A DNA stretch of 64,000 nucleotides from Ahaetulla prasina (lineage: Eukaryota; Chordata; Lepidosauria; Squamata; Colubridae): contig NC_080543.1 in assembly GCF_028640845.1 (NCBI RefSeq), forward strand, positions 876,667 through 940,666, in the 5' to 3' direction. How positions within the stretch are numbered: the first letter of the stretch is position 1; the number at the start of each line of letters is the position of its first letter. A program made the translations under genes and the position numbers. The notes beneath the pieces were generated by a model. That model saw nothing but the letters and a program-made list of their open reading frames with translations, did not search any database and was not told the origin of the DNA. Positions 55,144 through 64,000 of this stretch are shown in pieces.

Positions 55144-58100
55144 GGGACTTGAAATGCTCTTTTGGGGGGCGGGGAGTTAAAGGTTTATGTTCTACTTCTA
55201 GAGAGCATGGAGCAAGAGGTCGCAGCGAAGGATCGGGCCCTGTTTATTTTATTTATTTGTAAAATTTATTGGCTGCCCATCTTACCCCACAGGGTAACCC
55301 TGAACGGCTTGCAATCTTAAAATCAAAATAGCGGTATATAAAAGTTAAAAGACATAAATAAAATGCTGGGAAGATCCAGTCAGTGATTTAGACTCTCATA
55401 TACAGGTAGTCCTTGACTTATGACCACAATTGGGTCTAAAATTTCTTTCGTTAAGTGGGTATTGCCTCATTTTATGACCTTTCTTGCCACAGTGGTTAAG
55501 TGCATCACTGCAGTTGTTATTAGTCACGGTCGTTAAGTGAATCTGGTTTCCCCATTGGCTTTGCTTGTTGGAAGGTCACAAAAAGGGGATCATGTGACCC
55601 CGGGACGCTGCAACCGTCATAAATGTGAACCAGTTGCCAAGTGCCTGAATTTTGATCACGTGAACACAGGGATGCTGCAACAGTCACAAGTGTGAGAACC
55701 AGTCATAAGTCACTTTTTTCAGTGCCATTTTAAGTTTGAACGGTCACTAAATGAATGGTTATAAGTCGAGGACTCCCTGTGCTGGTAAATGAATGACGGT
55801 TGCCTGTGTGGCTGTGCTGTGGCTGCCCAGCGGAGGAGAAAGAGAGTAAGGGGGTTTCCTGTTTTGGGTCCCCAGGGAACTCTGGCTCTGCCTTCCTCCA
55901 GATCGAGGTGGGCCGGTCCTCCTGGCCCCCAGATCGGGATTATCTCACCCTGCTTCCAACCACCACCTTGATGATGCCAGCGGATGCCAGACTGGACAGG
56001 AACCGTTCCGGGGTCCGGATGTTTAAAGAAGGTAAAGGGAGGGGCTGGCCTGCCTTGGACCTCCTGGGGGTTGGACTAGAAGACCTCCAGGTTCCCTTCC
56101 AGCCTTAGGATTCTAGGGTCTGCCAGAGCCGCCCAGGTTTAGGAGGTTCAGCTTTGTTGTGTCATGCAGGGGACTTGCTGGCTTCAACTCTGGCGGAGAA
56201 GTGGGATCGTGTCCGACTGACCTGCAGCCAGCCTTTCAACAGGCACGCCCAGTTTGGCCTCACCTTCATCCACATCCGCACCCCAGAGGATTCAGAGGGG
56301 GACCCCGCAGCCCCCTCCCCATGTCAGGTACGGCTTTGTGGGAGACGCGTGGGGTTCAGGGCAGCGTCTGGAGCAGGGCTGGTCCAACTTTGGCGGCTTT
56401 AAGACTCATGGACTTCAAGTCCCAGAATTCCCCAGCCATCTCCCACGCCCCAGTTGCTGAGTGACCGGATGTAAATTGCGGACTGCCTGTACAGCTAGTC
56501 CTCGACTTACAACGGTTAGTTTAGTGACAGTTCGAAGTTACAAAGGTGCTGAAAAAAGTGTCACGACCATTTCTCACACTTACGACCGTTGTAGCATCCC
56601 CGGGGTCATGTGATCAAAATTCGGATGTTTAACAACTGGTTCATATTTATGACAGTTGCAATGCCCCGGGTGTCTCCCTTTTGCGACTTGACCAGCAAAC
56701 TAATGGGAAGCCAGGTTACAAACTTATCAACTGCAGGGATTCATTTAACAAGAAAGTGGCAAGAAAGGAGGTAAATTGGGGCAAAATTCACTTAACGAAT
56801 GTTTTACTTAACAGAAAATTTGGGCTCAGTTGTGGTCGTAGGTCCAGGACTACCTGTCTACATGAATGAATAACAGCAGAAGTTTAATCCTTTTGATGAC
56901 TCGTATTCCCACGGCCTTCCTCGGCCGAGTAAATTCCTTCCTCTGTGATTATCTCTCTTAGGCTTCTCCAGAGTCAACCCCCAAGCCTGGGGTCTCCAGT
57001 GGAGCCTTCGGGGGGACCCTTTCCCCAGCAGGGCCATCGTAAGTACCCAGCTTTGTCTTGGGCCGCTCAGGCTGCTTTGCCACTGTTTATTCATCTGACA
57101 GATTACTAACTTTAAAACTATAAAACCCATCTGATGAAAACAAGAACCATAGGCAGTGAAAACGTGGCCGCAATCTGTTCTCACGTGCATCTGATCCCTT
57201 TCCCTTGTCACAAGGGGCTGAAACTGTATCTTCAGCAGGGCCCTGAAATCCTGGCGCAGCTTTCTCCGCCCGGGGTGGGTAAAAACCCAGCCCATAATTC
57301 ACCCAGGATGTTGCTTTTCTTCCTCCAGGTCCGGCACCCAGGAGGAGACGCCGCTCAAGAGCCAGTTGCAGCAGCTAGACTCAATTCTCCTAGGCAAGGG
57401 GCTGAGCCCGCAGGGCCTGAGTCGCCCAGCCCGTCTGGTCCTGAAGGCAGCAGCCTCTGCCCACAAGCGAGCCCCTCTCCTGCCCGCCGGGTCTCCACTG
57501 CCTGCTGCAAGGAGCAAAGAGGCCGGGCGGGCCCCCAGGGCAGCCCAGAGCCCCAGGGCACCGAGTGAGTGGGGGGATGAGAGGCTCTGGGCCATCACCA
57601 GAGGGAGGGGGGACCTCGCGGGCTTCATGGCTCCCTCATCCAAAGATGATGATTAGACTGGATCCAGAACGGATACAGTGAGAGGCAGTTTGGGGGAGTT
57701 AAAGTGGTGGCCTAGAAGCCAGGAGACAGTGAGTTTGAGTCCTGCTGCCTTAGGCCTCGGTGGCTCAGTGGTTAGAGTGCAGTACTGCAAGCTACTTCTG
57801 CTGACTGCTGGCTGCCTGCAATTTGGCAGTTCAAGTCTCCAGGTTGACTCAGCCTTCCGTCCTTCCGAGGTGGGTAAAATGAGGACCCAGATTGTTGGGA
57901 GCAAGAGGCTGACTGTCAACTGCTTAGAGGGGCTGGAAAGCACAGAGCGCTATAGAAGTCTAAGTGCTCTTGCTATTGCTAGGCACGAAAGCCAACTTTG
58001 GGACTTAACAGAAAACATTGGTAACTCAGGGTTGAACTGTGAAGTCCTCGGTGCTTTCTAATCTCAGTGGGTTTTTCGCAGACGTTTCATGACCCAATTA

Positions 58101-61100
58101 GGTAACATCTTCAGTGCTAGAAGGATGGGGGTTGCAGAGTTGAGGGGGAGAAGGGGAGAAGAAGAAGGGCAAGGAAGATGAGGAAAAGGAGAGGAGGATG
58201 AGAAAGGGAAGAAGTGGACCGGGGTCTTTGGTGCACCCTGAGCTTGGTTGTTTTCTTGCAGACGTTTCATGTCCCAATAAAGACACATTCAGTGCTAGGA
58301 GAGGGGGGGGGGTGTTTGCAGGGAGGAAGAGGAGGAAGACTATTGGGTCCTTGGTGCTCTCCGAGCTTGCAGACATTTTATGACCCAACTGGGTAGCATC
58401 ATCAGTGCTAGAAGTGAGTGGGGTCCTTGCTGCTCTCTGAGGTGGGTGGTTTTCTTGCAGACATTTCATGATCAAACTAGGTAACATCAATGCACTGAAG
58501 ATGTTCCCTAGTTGGGGCATGAGAGTCTTCAAGGAAACCTACCAAGCTGAGAGATCACCCGGCCGGGACCCCACACCTAAAACCGCCTGCTTTGCCACCC
58601 CTGCTAACTGCATCACCTTGTACCATCCACTCTTCCGTTGGAGGTTTCTGTGGGTCACCTAAGGCCAGTCGGGCGCTGTGATCTCTCGTGGCCGTTAGCT
58701 TGCTATATTTCTTACATATCCAGAAAGTTGGCGTGGGAGCCCCGTCCTTAGTGACTCTGGGCAGCTCACAAAGATGTTAGAAGGCGAAACGTAATAGAAA
58801 CCCGCAAAGCAGAAGTCTAAAACTGAAAAGGCCTGGAGAAAAAAACCAGCATTTTCACAGCTTCTGCCATAAGGCTGATTCGCCTTCAATTAAGTGATGA
58901 GCTGTGCCTGGCAGGACCCATAAAGCTCCCTGCAGATCAGGATCTTGCAAATGGCTCAGATCTCCACCGGTTGCTCTTTAACCGGCAAGCCTTTCCTGGG
59001 GGATTTACATTGCCGGCATGTTTCATCCCTCAGGGCCCAAGGAGGAGCAGTCAGCCAGGAGCAGCCGCTTGAAAACAAAGAGAAGATCGCAGGGCGGCGC
59101 CAGGAGGTGAGTTTGTGCTTCCTTCCCTGAGCCCAGTTTGCTTTCTGACAGGCCGGTTAGGGCTCACTACAGGTAATCCTTGACTTACGGCCACAATGGA
59201 GGACTGATTTTTCTATTGCTACTAAGGCGGTTGTTGAGTGAACCACACCTGATTTTATGAGTCACCAGTGTGCAGCGGCAGCCAAAAAAGCCAATGCAAT
59301 CCTAACTTGCATTACAGAGGGATACAATTAAGATCAAGTTAGGTACTAATACCACTTTATAAAGCCTTAGTAAGACTACACCTAGAGTACTGCATCCAGT
59401 TTTGTTCACTACACTATAAAAAAGGTGTTGAGACTCTAGAAAAAGTGCAGAGAAGAGCAACCAGGATGATGAGAGGACTGGAGGCTAAAACATATGATGA
59501 ACAGTTGCAGGAACTGGGCATGGCTAGTTTAGTGAAGAGAAGGACCAGGGGAGACAGGAAAGCAGTCTTCCAATATTTGAGGGGCTGCCCCAGAGAGGAG
59601 GAAGGGGGTCAAGCTGTTTTCCAAGGGACCTGAAGGCCAAACAAGGAATAACGGATGGAAACTGACCAAGGAGAGATTCAACCTGGAAATAAGGAAGAGT
59701 TTTCTGACAGTGAGAACAATCAACCAAGGAAATAGAAGTTGCCTTTGGAAGTTGTGGGAGCTTCATCCCTGGAAGCTTTCAAGAAGAGACTGGTATAGAG
59801 TCTCCTACTTGGGTGGAGGATTGGACTAGATGACCTTCAAGGTCCCTTCCAACTCTATTCTGATTGATTGATTCAACCAAGAAATAAGGAGAAATTTCCT
59901 GACAGTGAGAACAATCAACCGATGGAACAGAAGTTGTGGGAGCTTCATCACTTGAGACTTTCAAGAAAAGATTGGACTGCCATCTGTCAGAAATGGTATA
60001 GAGTCTCCTGCTTGAGCAGGGGGTTGGACTAGATGACCTAGAAGGTCCCTTCCAGCTGTGTTAAATCTGTTATGAGCTTTTCAGCCATGGTGTTGTGACC
60101 CAGGCCCAAGTAGGTAATAGGAAACTCGGTCTGTGAAAAAACAAACTTTATTCGAACAGCTGAGAATTCCCAGCGTAGTTCAACTCAAATTAAAGCAAAT
60201 TCCTCCCAACACAAATTCCTCAGTCCTATCGCAAACCTTGGTCCAATTAGGCAAACTGCCAAAGGCCTTTCTTGGCAAACGTTCAGAAGTCACAAAAATA
60301 AATGCAAGACATAGACGAAGCAGAAGACAAAGCTGCCAACGTTGTTTTCCGGCAAAGCTCAAAACGCCAGTGTTGGTCTGTTTTAAGCCTTATGGGAGGG
60401 GCCAATCATCTCTTGGCCCTACTCCCGAGTCGTCCTCTTTGCTTGAGCTGCTCTTGCCTTCTGGCAGCTCTTCTCATGCGTGCATTAGGAACAGGCTCCT
60501 CCTGCTCCTCTGCCTCACTACTATCAGGCTCTGGAGTCCGCACCTCACTTGTCCCCTGTCTGACTCCGTTGCCAGCTCTGTAGGCTGCTGGCTGACCACA
60601 ACACATGGTTACTAACAGAATAGCTGCAGTTGTTAAATGAATCACGTGGCCATTAAGCAAATCGTGCCTTTGCGGCCTCTGACCCGGCGCAGGTCCCAAC
60701 CGGCTCCTTGGTTCTCCGAGGAGCTGCGAGGGATGAAGCGCCAGAGAAGACGCCTAGAGAGTTCCTGGAGGTCTAGCCGTTCGGAGGCTGATCGGACACT
60801 AGTGAAGTCCTATACTAGGACTTACCTAGTGGCATTGAGGGAAGCGAGGCGTAGCTACGCCTCCTCCCTCATTGCATCGGCAGATAACCGCCCAGCCGCC
60901 CTGTTTCGGGTGACTCGCTCCCTTTTACATCAGGGGGAGCGGGATGACCCGTTGCAGGGACGTGCTGAGGAGTTTAACGGTTATCTATACGATAAAATCG
61001 TTCAGCTCGGGATGGTTTGGACCAGAATTGTAGTGGCGGGTGAGGCGGCTGAGGCGGTCTTGGTGACATTTTATGGGATGAGTTTGACCCTGTGGCTCCG

Positions 61101-63463
61101 AGGACATGGACAGGTTGTTGGGTAGGTTGAATGCCTGCGTGTTTACTGGACCCGTGCCCCTCCTGGTTGGTGCTGGCCACTCAGGAGGTGACACGAGGCT
61201 GGCTCAGGCAATTACAAGTGCTTCTTTGGTGGAGGGAGTCTTCCCGGCCGCCTTGAAAGAGGCGGTGGTGAGACCCCTCCTCAAGAAGCCTTCCCTGGAC
61301 CCGGCTGTTTTAGGTAATTATCGTCCGGTCTCCAACCTTCGCTTCGCGGCGAAGGTTGTAGAGAGTATGGTGGCATATCAGTTTCCCCTACACCTGGATG
61401 AAACTGTCTATCTAGACCCGTTCCAGTCCGGCTTCCGGCCCGGTTACAACACTGTGTCGGCTTTGGTCGCGTTGGTGGATGATCTCTGGAGGGCCAGGGA
61501 TAGGGGATGTTCCTCTGCCCTGGTCCTGTTAGACCTCTCAGCGGCTTTTGATACCATCGACCATGGTATCCTGCTGCGCCGATTGGGGGGATTGGGAGTG
61601 GGAGGCACCGTTTATCGGTGGTCCTCCTCCTATCTCTCCGATCGGCCGCAGACGGTGTTGACGGGGGGGCAGAGGTCGGCTCCGCGGCGCCTCACTTGTG
61701 GGGTGCCGCAGGGGTCGATCCTCTCGCCCCTTTTGTTCAACATCTATATGAAGCCGCTGGGTGAGATCATCAGTGGCTTGGTGTGAGGTACCAGCTGTAC
61801 GCTGATGACACCCAGCTGTACTTTTCACACCGGGCCACCCCAACGAAGCTATCAAGTGTTGTCCCGGTGCTTGGAGGCCGACGGGTCTGGATGGGGAGAA
61901 ACAGGCTCAAGCTCAATCCTCCAAGACAGAGTGGCTGTGGATGCGGCATCCCGGTACAGTCAGCTGAGTCCTCGGCTGACTGTTGGGGCAGTCATTGGCC
62001 CCGATGGAGGGTGCGCAACTTGGGCGTCCTCCTGGATGAGCGGCTGTCTTTGGAAGATCATTTGACAGCCGTCTCCAGGAGAGCTTTTACCAGGTTCGCC
62101 TGGTGCGCCAGTTCGCCTTTCTGAACCGGGATGCCCTATGCACGGTCACTCACGCCCTCGTGACGTCTCGCCTGGATTACTGCAATGCTCTCTACATGGG
62201 GCTCCCCTTGAAGGGCATCCGGAGGCTGCAGTTAGTTCAGAATGCGGCTGCGCGGGTTATAGAGGGAGCCCCTCGTGGCTCCCGTATGACACCTATCCTG
62301 CGCAGACTGCACTGGCTACCTGTGGCCTTCCGGGTGCGCTTCAAGGTGTTGGTAACCACCTTTAAAGCGCTCCATGGCATAGGGCCGGGTTACTTACGGG
62401 ACCGCCTACTGCTACCGAATACCTCTCACCGACCTGTGCGCTCTCACAGAGAGGGACTCCTCAGGGTGCCGTCAGCTAGACAGTGTCGTCTGGCGACGCC
62501 CAGGGGAAGGGCCTTCTCTGTGGGGGCTCCCACCCTCTGGAACGAACTCCCCCCAGGACTCCGTCAACTTCCGGACCTCCGAACCTTCCGTCGCGAGCTT
62601 AAGACGCATTTATTCATCTGTGCAGGACTGGCTTAGATTTTAGATTTTAAATTTATAGATTTTTAAATTTACAGGGGTTTAAATTTGGTTTTAAGATTTA
62701 TATTTATATTTTTAATATTTTGGCATTAGAATAAGTTTTTTAATAGTTATTTTAATTGTATATAAATGTTTTATGTGCCTGTGAACCGCCCTGAGTCCCT
62801 CGGGAGATAGGGCGGTATACAAATTTGAATAAATAAATAAAATAAATAAATAAATAAATAAATAATCTGTCTTCCCCCACTGACTTTGCTTGTCAGAAAT
62901 GGGGGAGGGGCGGCACGGAGGGACTTTGAATTTGATTGGAATTTTGTATTTAAGGAGCAGGGGGAATCCTTCCAATCTGAGGGGGGAGGCCGGCAGAGAA
63001 AAGACCAGGAAAAATTCCACTACTAATTAAGCAAGACGAGTTTTGCTCCATTTTACGATCTTCCTTACCATGGTGGTTAAGTGAGTCACTGCAGCTAAGT
63101 TAGTAACACGGTTGTTAAGTGAATCAGGGTTCCCCATTGGCATTGTTGCCACTGCGACCATCATAAATACGTCCCAATTTTGATCACGTGAACATGGGGA
63201 AGCTGCAATGGTCGTAAGGATGAAAACGGTTATGTCACTTTTTTTCAGCGTCCTCATAACGGTCACTAAATGAATGGTTGTAAGTGCAGGACAACCTGTA
63301 AAAGTTTTTTTCTTCAGAGCTAGGAATGGTTCTCGAAGGGAGGGGGCAGCCTGCAGCCAGAGAAGAGGACCCCCAACTTGGGAAAGTGATGAAGAGGAAG
63401 AAGAAGGAGAGAGGAGACTCAGAGGAGGAGAAGCTGCATTGGGCACCTGCCCGATCTGTACAG
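53392..63463 (+). CDS. XNDC1N: XRCC1 N-terminal-domain-containing protein 1, partial (3' end beyond the window)
   Basis: Exons: 53392-53436 (ATG), 54957-55095, 55876-56031, 56170-56327, 56962-57038, 57329-57564, 59034-59106, 63318-63463. All are GT-AG and in frame, 343 residues so far. Exons 1-4 form the XRCC1 N-terminal fold: [20 protein letters not shown], then [39 protein letters not shown] and [12 protein letters not shown]. In XRCC1 this fold binds DNA polymerase beta and gapped DNA. Exons 5-8 are low-complexity, Ser/Pro/Arg-rich with an acidic run ([10 protein letters not shown]), and the last exon ends [10 protein letters not shown], half of a probable zinc finger. Start context GGCAATGG is good. 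Family knowledge on function is thin; a DNA-repair-related role is inferred from the fold only. Exons 7 and 8 are less certain than 1-6. Confidence 0.85.
53690..54070 (+). mobile_element. TA-MITE family A in XNDC1N intron 1
   Basis: TGTAGTCCTCGCCTTAGGAC at the left, GTGAGTCGAGGACTACCTCT at the right; AAGCGGTCATTAAGCAAA near the right end is locally duplicated. Confidence 0.75.
54575..54702. repeat. (AATAG)n microsatellite
   Basis: More than 20 AATAG repeats directly abut the LINE 3' end at 54703-54830. Confidence 0.9.
54703..54830 (-). mobile_element. (AATAG)-tail LINE 3' end, minus strand
   Basis: TTTATTGGCCAAGTGTGATT, AAGGAATTTGTCTTGGTGCA and GTGTACATAAAAGAAAAGAT match 32886-32970. In LINE orientation the microsatellite is the tail. 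Confidence 0.85.
55107..55140 (+). repeat. (GT)n microsatellite next to an XNDC1N donor
   Basis: Begins 11 bases after the exon 2 donor at 55096. Confidence 0.9.
55245..55375 (-). mobile_element. LINE 3' tail, minus strand
   Basis: TTTATTTTATTTATTTGTAA, GGCTGCCCATCTTACCCCAC and AATAGCGGTATATAAAAG; no coding part is left. Confidence 0.6.
55403..55780 (+). mobile_element. TA-MITE family A (full length)
   Basis: TACAGGTAGTCCTTGACTTA at the left, ATAAGTCGAGGACTCCCTGT at the right, with all internal landmarks. Confidence 0.85.
56370..56450. mobile_element. Half palindromic MITE
   Basis: CTTTAAGACTCATGGACTTC, AAGTCCCAGAATTCCCCAGC; only one arm remains. Confidence 0.5.
56492..56856 (-). mobile_element. 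TA-MITE family A, minus strand (full length)
   Basis: TACAGCTAGTCCTCGACTTA at the left, GTAGGTCCAGGACTACCTGT at the right; internal landmarks are in reverse. Confidence 0.8.
57752..57990 (+). mobile_element. tRNA-derived SINE in XNDC1N intron 6
   Basis: CTCGGTGGCTCAGTGGTTAG (box A region), GGCAGTTCAAGTCTCC (box B region), then TCCGAGGTGGGTAAAATGAG, GACCCAGATTGTTGGGAGCA and a CGCTATAGAAGTCTAAGTGC tail with a short GCT/TGCTATTGCT end. Confidence 0.75.
58025..58560. repeat. Five-unit hammerhead-like array in XNDC1N intron 6
   Basis: Four minus-strand units (58060-58125, 58230-58300, 58350-58415, 58430-58490) and one plus unit (58490-58560) that shares the bases TGCACTGAAG with the last. The first and second minus units keep GCAGACGTTTCATG; the first also keeps CAGTGCTAGAAGG. 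It is the densest cluster in the window. Confidence 0.65.
58560..59030. other. XNDC1N intron 6, unrecognised
   Basis: No repeat or exon recognised up to the acceptor before 59034. Confidence 0.4.
59266..60085 (+). mobile_element. CR1 LINE 3' end, terminal part duplicated
   Basis: ORF2 C-terminus ([20 protein letters not shown], then [20 protein letters not shown]) to the 3' terminus at about 59865, then a second 3' terminal piece 59868-60085 (AAGAAATAAGGAGAAATTTC to GACCTAGAAGGTCCCTTCCA). Confidence 0.8.
60091..60603 (-). mobile_element. Solo LTR of an LTR retrotransposon, 513 bp
   Basis: Ends TGTTGTG...CACAACA form a 7-base perfect inverted repeat with TG/CA termini. CATGG is duplicated on both sides (60086-60090 and 60604-60608). 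On the minus strand AATAAAGTTTG near the 3' end is a polyadenylation signal, so the element points to the minus strand. No internal coding region is present. Superfamily (Gypsy or ERV) cannot be told from the LTR alone. Confidence 0.85.
60661..62861 (+). mobile_element. L2/CR1-clade LINE, 5'-truncated, plus strand
   Basis: Encodes [20 protein letters not shown], then [60 protein letters not shown] (motif A), [20 protein letters not shown] (motif B) and [13 protein letters not shown] (motif C), to the C-terminus near 62636. The 3'UTR has CCGCCCTGAGTCCCTCGGGA, GATAGGGCGG and (AAAT)n. Several frameshifts (near 61020, 61785 and 61850-62100) break it. It lacks the endonuclease. Confidence 0.85.
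63025..63298 (+). mobile_element. TA-MITE family A, left-truncated
   Basis: AAGCAAGACGAGTTTTGCTC to TTGTAAGTGCAGGACAACCT, ending 19 bases before the XNDC1N exon at 63318, so its right end supplies part of the acceptor region. Confidence 0.75.
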
Positions 63464-63816
63464 GTGAACCAAGTCCCAGGATGGCTTTCCCACCAGGACA
63501 GGGGTCACCTCACCTGCAGGGGGTGAGGAGAGAGAAAAGGCCACACCAGAGAAACCTGTCTAGTGGTGTATGTGTGTATGTGTGCCCGAGGCAGGGTGCC
63601 CCCAGCCCACCCACTTCTTTAATACCAGAGTGGGCAGCTCTGTGAGTTTGGGGTTAGCATCCTAAACGTATTTTTAAATATCTGTTTATTAGAGATATAC
63701 CTCACTTTTTATAAAGAAGCCTCTGAAGTAGACGAGTAAAAGGAAACTATCACAAGCTCTGAAATAGGCCGGGGGGGGGTCCTTCCCTAAAATCCCCACC
63801 ACCACATTCCCCTCCC

Positions 63817-63822
<6 letters not shown>

Positions 63823-63880
<58 letters not shown>
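63823..63880 (+). repeat. (CT)n(CA)n compound microsatellite
   Basis: CT run followed by CA run in the last XNDC1N intron in the window. Confidence 0.9.
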
Positions 63881-63883
<3 letters not shown>

Positions 63884-64000
63884 GCCATCTACTGAATTGC
63901 TTTTATTTCCCCACCCACCCAGCCAGCTTCTGGCATTCCCCACAGACGCGGAGCGTGGAGAGTTGGCCCTTTCTGCTTTGGAAGTTATATTTGCTACTTT

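Larger units (their letters stand above)
59171..62898 (+). mobile_element. TA-MITE family A split by CR1, LTR and L2 insertions
   Basis: Pieces in order: 59171-59265 (CAGGTAATCCTTGACTTACG to GATTTTATGAGTCAC), 60609-60660 (GCTGCAGTTGTTAAATGAAT to GCCATTAAGCAAATC) and 62862-62898 (CTGTCTTCCCCCACTGACTT). Joined in thought, they follow the order of intact copies. Confidence 0.65.

Overview
The window is vertebrate nuclear DNA, most likely from a snake. It carries four spliced protein-coding genes in the order NUMA1(+) - IL18BP(-) - RNF121(-) - XNDC1N(+), which matches the human 11q13.4 neighbourhood as I remember it. The snake assignment is an inference from the repeats: a LINE family with an (AATAG)n-type 3' tail, abundant CR1 and L2-like LINE ends, tRNA-derived SINEs with L2-like tails, and many TA-flanked MITEs. 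Exon coordinates were read by hand from splice signals, frame continuity and recognisable protein sequence; every coding junction listed keeps frame.

Layout. Positions 1-14020 hold the last 13 coding exons and the 3'UTR of NUMA1, coding for the end of the coiled coil and the C-terminal tail. Positions 14.0-17.9 kb are repeat-rich intergenic DNA. IL18BP is complete on the minus strand (18042-22510, five coding exons, 181 residues) with a TATA box and an AP-1 site. Positions 22.6-38.8 kb are a repeat-dominated intergenic stretch with a fairly complete L2/CR1-clade LINE (about 35440-38640, minus) and a LINE inserted into a MITE (32.8-34.35 kb). RNF121 is complete on the minus strand (CDS 40627-52873, nine coding exons, 325 residues; 3'UTR to about 38.8 kb). 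XNDC1N (+) begins 519 bases away from a shared CpG-rich promoter; eight exons run to 63463 and the gene continues past the window.

How the genes relate. They work in separate pathways: NuMA in spindle-pole anchoring, IL-18BP as a secreted cytokine trap, RNF121 as a membrane RING ubiquitin ligase, and XNDC1N as a protein with the XRCC1 N-terminal fold. What links them is conserved synteny, and for RNF121/XNDC1N a divergent promoter.

Main observations. (1) Two families of dispersed sequences fit minimal type-I hammerhead ribozymes (CTGANGA, stem II, GAAAC-GTC), singly and in arrays of both orientations; they resemble the minimal hammerheads described in Penelope-like retroelements. (2) The last two RNF121 introns both have U12-type (minor spliceosome) donors and branch sites. 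(3) Several nested insertions can be dated relative to each other, including a solo LTR with a perfect 5-base target duplication.
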